Below, piece by piece: positions 60,882 to 64,000 of a stretch of DNA of 64,000 nucleotides. The stretch comes from Geosporobacter ferrireducens. Lineage in GTDB: Bacteria > Bacillota > Clostridia > Peptostreptococcales > Thermotaleaceae. Numbering within the stretch: position 1 is the stretch's first letter; every line of letters begins with the position of its first letter. The stretch is from NCBI RefSeq assembly GCF_001750685.1, contig NZ_CP017269.1, positions 5,683,416 through 5,747,415 of the forward strand. Reading direction: 5' to 3'. A program made the position numbers and the translations under genes. Under the pieces are notes generated by a model. That model was not told the DNA's origin. It worked only from the letters and a program-made list of their open reading frames with translations, and did no database searches.

Positions 60882-61904
60882 ATGAAGTATTTGACATTTG
60901 TAGTACCGAGCTATAATTCAGAGGCATATTTAGAGCGATGTATTGAATCTCTTTTGCCGGGTGGAGAAGATGTAGAAATTATTATAGTAAATGATGGTTC
61001 TACAGACAAAACTGGAAAAATAACAGATATGTACGCAAATCTATATCCCAATATAGTGAAGGCTGTACATAAAGAGAATGGGGGGCATGGCTCCGGTGTA
61101 AATGTAGGAATAGAGCGGGCAAAGGGCATTTATTTTAAAGTTGTAGATTCTGATGATTGGGTGGAGGAAGGCAGCTATTTAACACTACTCAACAAGATTA
61201 AAGAGATCGTGGAAAGTGATATAACAATCGATTTATTTGTTTCTAACTATGTGTATAATCGCTTGGATAATGGTACTTTTCATGGAGTTCATTATAGAAA
61301 TGTGTTTGATTCCAACAAGATTTCTACATGGGATGATATGAAATATTTTACCATATCACAATATTTAATAATGCATTCACTGACATTCAGAACAGAAGTT
61401 ATTAGGTTGGCAGGTGTAAAGCTACCTGAACATACATTTTATGTTGATAATATTTTTGCATATCAACCTTTGCCTTATGTAAAAAAACTGATGTATCTCG
61501 ATATAGATTTTTATCAGTATTTTATCGGAAGAGAAGACCAGTCGGTAAATGAAAAATCCATGATAAGGAGAATCGATCAACAATTTACGGTGACAAAAAT
61601 AATTTTAAACAGTTATAACATAAAAGAAATAAAACAAATGTCGCCAAAACTTGCAAGGTATATGATACGACAAATATCCATTTTAATATCAATAACCTCT
61701 ACTTTATGCTCTTTGTCAAATACAAATGAGTACAAATTTGAAATGAACAAACTGTGGATGGAACTTAGAACTATAGATAAATCGTTGTATACGCAAGTTA
61801 AGTACTTTTTATTAAATGCAATTACGATACTGCCAGAGCCTATATGTGATAAAGTAGCAATTTCTTGTTACCGTTTTGCTAAGAGAAAGTATAAGTTCGC
61901 TTAG
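60882..61904 (+). CDS. Glycosyltransferase family 2
   Basis: This 340-residue GT-A glycosyltransferase has the N-terminal FVVPSYNSEAYLERCIESLL, EIIIVNDGSTDKTGKI near residue 36, KENGGHGSGVNVGIERAKG and VVDSDDWVEEGSY (DxD-type metal site) near residue 92. The C-terminal half is less conserved and mostly helical. ATG 60882 follows AGAGAGGA; open frame upstream to 60825 lacks a ribosome site. It starts a surface-polysaccharide group with the following flippase-like and UDP-galactopyranose mutase genes. Confidence 0.88.
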   Translation: MKYLTFVVPSYNSEAYLERCIESLLPGGEDVEIIIVNDGSTDKTGKITDMYANLYPNIVKAVHKENGGHGSGVNVGIERAKGIYFKVVDSDDWVEEGSYLTLLNKIKEIVESDITIDLFVSNYVYNRLDNGTFHGVHYRNVFDSNKISTWDDMKYFTISQYLIMHSLTFRTEVIRLAGVKLPEHTFYVDNIFAYQPLPYVKKLMYLDIDFYQYFIGREDQSVNEKSMIRRIDQQFTVTKIILNSYNIKEIKQMSPKLARYMIRQISILISITSTLCSLSNTNEYKFEMNKLWMELRTIDKSLYTQVKYFLLNAITILPEPICDKVAISCYRFAKRKYKFA

Positions 61905-61915
61905 AGGGAATTTAA

Positions 61916-62950
61916 ATGAAAATATTTACTTTTTTTAAAAAACATAAACGATTTGTGAATGGGCTACTGTTTTTAACGATAGCCATTCTTACAGGCTATA
62001 CCATATTTAATGGATATAGCTTAGCGGATCTATTAAATAACATGCGTAATATATCTTTATTTTGGCTTCTGCTTTGTATTGTAGCTGCGTTGTTATTTAT
62101 AATTGTTGAAAGCTTTATATTATGGATACTTTTAAAACAAAAAGATAAAAAACTATCTATCTTTAGATGCTTAAAATATGCATTTATCGGATATTTTTAT
62201 TCAGGAATAACACCCTCTGCCACAGGTGGACAACCCTTTCAGCTCTATTATATGAGAAAGGATGGAAACAGCACTGCTATAAGTACAGTAGCCCTTTTAT
62301 CCATGGCACTTTTTTACAAACTAATTATGGTCTTTATGGGGGTAGCATTATTGTTTTTTTGGTCAAATGGCATTATAGAGTACCTGAATGTTTATGTATG
62401 GGTGTATTATTTAGGTTTGACTTTAAATATTTTAATTCTTTTTGTGATACTTGCTTTTATGATAATACCTGAAAAAACTAAATTCATTATCCATAAATTG
62501 GAGCAATTACTGATAAGATTTAAGCTGTTAAAAGTGAACCACTGTCGTAGCGAAAAAATTGACTTATTTATTGCAGGATATAAAGATTCGGTGGATTTTT
62601 TGTTTCAAAACAAGTTTAAAATGGGAGCTTTAACTTTATTGACATTTATTCAAAGATCATCGCTTTTGTTTATTCCCGTTTTTATTTATTTTGGATTGTC
62701 TTTGAAAAATACGAGTCTTCTTACCATACTTTGTATTCAGGCTGTAATTTATGTGGCAGTAGATATGTTGCCAATACCGGGAGCTCAAGGTATAACAGAG
62801 CTCATATATATAAGTGCTTTAGGAAGTATATTTACAGAACAATATTTGACTACCTCAATGATTATTACAAGAAGTGTAAGCTTTTATCTCATCTTGCTTA
62901 TTGGAATGATGGTTGTTCTGATTAACGGGAAATTTATAAGCAAAAAATGA
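61916..62950 (+). CDS. Flippase-like membrane protein (LPG synthase TM-domain / UPF0104 family)
   Basis: This 344-residue protein with about eight helices carries the family pattern FIGYFYSGITPSATGGQPFQ near residue 91 and PIPGAQGITELIYISALGSI near residue 285. It lacks the soluble catalytic domain of MprF, so it resembles the flippase half only. Relatives are often found with glycosyltransferases and may move lipid-linked or lipid substrates across the membrane. It lies 11 bases after the GT2 gene in a likely operon. Confidence 0.86.
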   Translation: MKIFTFFKKHKRFVNGLLFLTIAILTGYTIFNGYSLADLLNNMRNISLFWLLLCIVAALLFIIVESFILWILLKQKDKKLSIFRCLKYAFIGYFYSGITPSATGGQPFQLYYMRKDGNSTAISTVALLSMALFYKLIMVFMGVALLFFWSNGIIEYLNVYVWVYYLGLTLNILILFVILAFMIIPEKTKFIIHKLEQLLIRFKLLKVNHCRSEKIDLFIAGYKDSVDFLFQNKFKMGALTLLTFIQRSSLLFIPVFIYFGLSLKNTSLLTILCIQAVIYVAVDMLPIPGAQGITELIYISALGSIFTEQYLTTSMIITRSVSFYLILLIGMMVVLINGKFISKK

Positions 62951-62966
62951 AAAAGGAGTTTGTTAT

Positions 62967-64000
62967 ATGAATAAATTCGATTATTTAATAGTAGGGGCAG
63001 GATTATTCGGCTGCGTATTTGCTAATGAAATGACAAGCAGAGGTAAAAAGTGCTTAGTGATAGAAAAACGAAAGCATATAGGCGGAAACATCTATAGTGA
63101 AAATATTGAAAACATCAATGTCCATAAATATGGTGCGCATATTTTCCATACATCAAATAAAAAAATATGGAATTATATCAACCAGTTTGCTGACTTTAAT
63201 CACTACATTAATAGTCCGCTTGCTAATTATAAGGGCGAAATATACAATCTCCCTTTTAATATGAACACATTTAACAAAATGTGGGGAGCAATTACTCCAG
63301 ATCAAGCAAAAGAAAAAATAAGAGAGCAGTCGGGTCAAATTAAGGAGCCTCCCAAAAATCTTGAAGAAATGACGATTTCCCTTGTTGGCAGAGATATATA
63401 TGAAAAATTGATAGAAGGATATACCGAGAAGCAATGGGGGAGAAATTGCAAAGAGCTGCCAGCATTTATTATTAAAAGATTACCCGTTAGGTTTGTATAT
63501 GATAACAATTATTTCAATGATACCTACCAAGGCATTCCTATCGGTGGATATACTCAAATCTGTAAAAAAATGTTAGCAGGTACAGAACTAATACTTTCTG
63601 TAGATTATTTCGATCAAAAAGAGCATTTTGATAGTTTGGCTAAAACTGTTGTATACACTGGAACCATAGACAGATATTTTGATTACTGTTATGGTCCATT
63701 ACAATACAGAAGTATTAGATTTGAGAACAAGATTTTAAATACAGATAATTTTCAAGGTAATGCAGTTATTAATTTTACCCATAGAGATATACCCTATACG
63801 CGCATTATCGAACACAAACATTTTGAGTTTGGTAAACAAGAAAAAACAGTAATCAGTTATGAGTACAGCGATGAATGGAATATTAACAAAGAGCCTTATT
63901 ATCCAATAAACGACACATACAACAATGGCTTGTATGAGAAATATAGATACCTCGCTGAAAAAGAAGTTAATGTAATTTTTGGAGGTAGATTGGGGAGTTA
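62967..64000 (+). CDS. glf: UDP-galactopyranose mutase, 3' truncated by window edge
   Basis: Glf converts UDP-galactopyranose to UDP-galactofuranose for galactofuranose-containing polysaccharides. The frame is open from ATG 62967 (behind AAAAGGAG) to the last base, giving 344 visible residues of about 370-380. It shows the FAD-binding start FDYLIVGAGLFGCVFANEM, KRKHIGGNIYSENIENINVH, KYGAHIFHTSNKKIWNYINQ, the EGYTEKQWG active-site segment near residue 150 and VVYTGTIDRYFDYCYGPLQY near residue 230. It suggests a galactofuranose-bearing surface glycan. Confidence 0.95.
   Translation, partial: MNKFDYLIVGAGLFGCVFANEMTSRGKKCLVIEKRKHIGGNIYSENIENINVHKYGAHIFHTSNKKIWNYINQFADFNHYINSPLANYKGEIYNLPFNMNTFNKMWGAITPDQAKEKIREQSGQIKEPPKNLEEMTISLVGRDIYEKLIEGYTEKQWGRNCKELPAFIIKRLPVRFVYDNNYFNDTYQGIPIGGYTQICKKMLAGTELILSVDYFDQKEHFDSLAKTVVYTGTIDRYFDYCYGPLQYRSIRFENKILNTDNFQGNAVINFTHRDIPYTRIIEHKHFEFGKQEKTVISYEYSDEWNINKEPYYPINDTYNNGLYEKYRYLAEKEVNVIFGGRLGS

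Overview
The window is low-GC chromosomal DNA of an anaerobic, spore-forming member of the Clostridia. The gene content points to an amino-acid-fermenting relative of Alkaliphilus, Acetoanaerobium or Clostridioides. It has a complete D-ornithine oxidation operon, a sigK gene split by a skin-type element, T-box control of alaS, Isc/Rrf2 iron-sulfur genes, RNase J and IreB. The genus is an inference from gene content.

Layout. 1-2911: the end of hisS, then aspS. 3020-5169: a Fur-box DUF2325 gene, an RseC-like membrane protein, and a two-subunit ThrE-type exporter on the minus strand. 5380-6612: glyA. 6712-16260: a sigma-54 activator followed by ord-ortA-ortB-oraS-oraE-mutL-like-orr. Together these racemise L-ornithine, move its terminal amino group, oxidise the product and cleave it thiolytically to alanine and acetyl-CoA. 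Two perfect 16-bp palindromes and a canonical -24/-12 promoter lie between the activator and ord. 16635-26061: a probable spore-surface region. Two divergent pairs of paralogous genes flank mgsA/rarA and are followed by a glycosyltransferase, a CDP-glucose synthase and a CDP-glucose 4,6-dehydratase. 26259-29533: iscR-iscS-iscU-mnmA. 29633-31680: small envelope genes. 31725-38871: T-box-alaS-ireB-membrane protein-aldo/keto reductase-ruvX-DUF1292. 38945-46945: sfsA, fur, rnjA, a split LysO exporter, ylbF-like, mltG, an O-methyltransferase and a U32 protein. 46938-49369: udk and a class B penicillin-binding protein.

49448-57331 is the most striking region. sigK, the late mother-cell sigma factor gene, is cut after codon 114 by an element of about 7.15 kb. 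A large serine recombinase gene sits just inside the left end. Joining the two GAAT copies (49786-49789 and 56941-56944) restores an in-frame sigma-K of 242 residues with a pro-sequence-like N-terminus. The element carries no recognisable phage genes. Its cargo is host-type envelope genes: RodA (SEDS family), a CapA-like protein, a membrane metallophosphoesterase, a TIM-barrel protein and a DUF2500 protein. A 77-residue ORF divergent from the recombinase is a candidate recombination directionality factor.

57332-60688 looks acquired: IS3-type transposase debris, a decayed ORF, a membrane protein and a two-component system with more GC-rich codons. 60882-64000 starts a surface-polysaccharide cluster (GT2 glycosyltransferase, flippase-like membrane protein, UDP-galactopyranose mutase) that runs off the end. 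I saw no rRNA, tRNA or CRISPR array.
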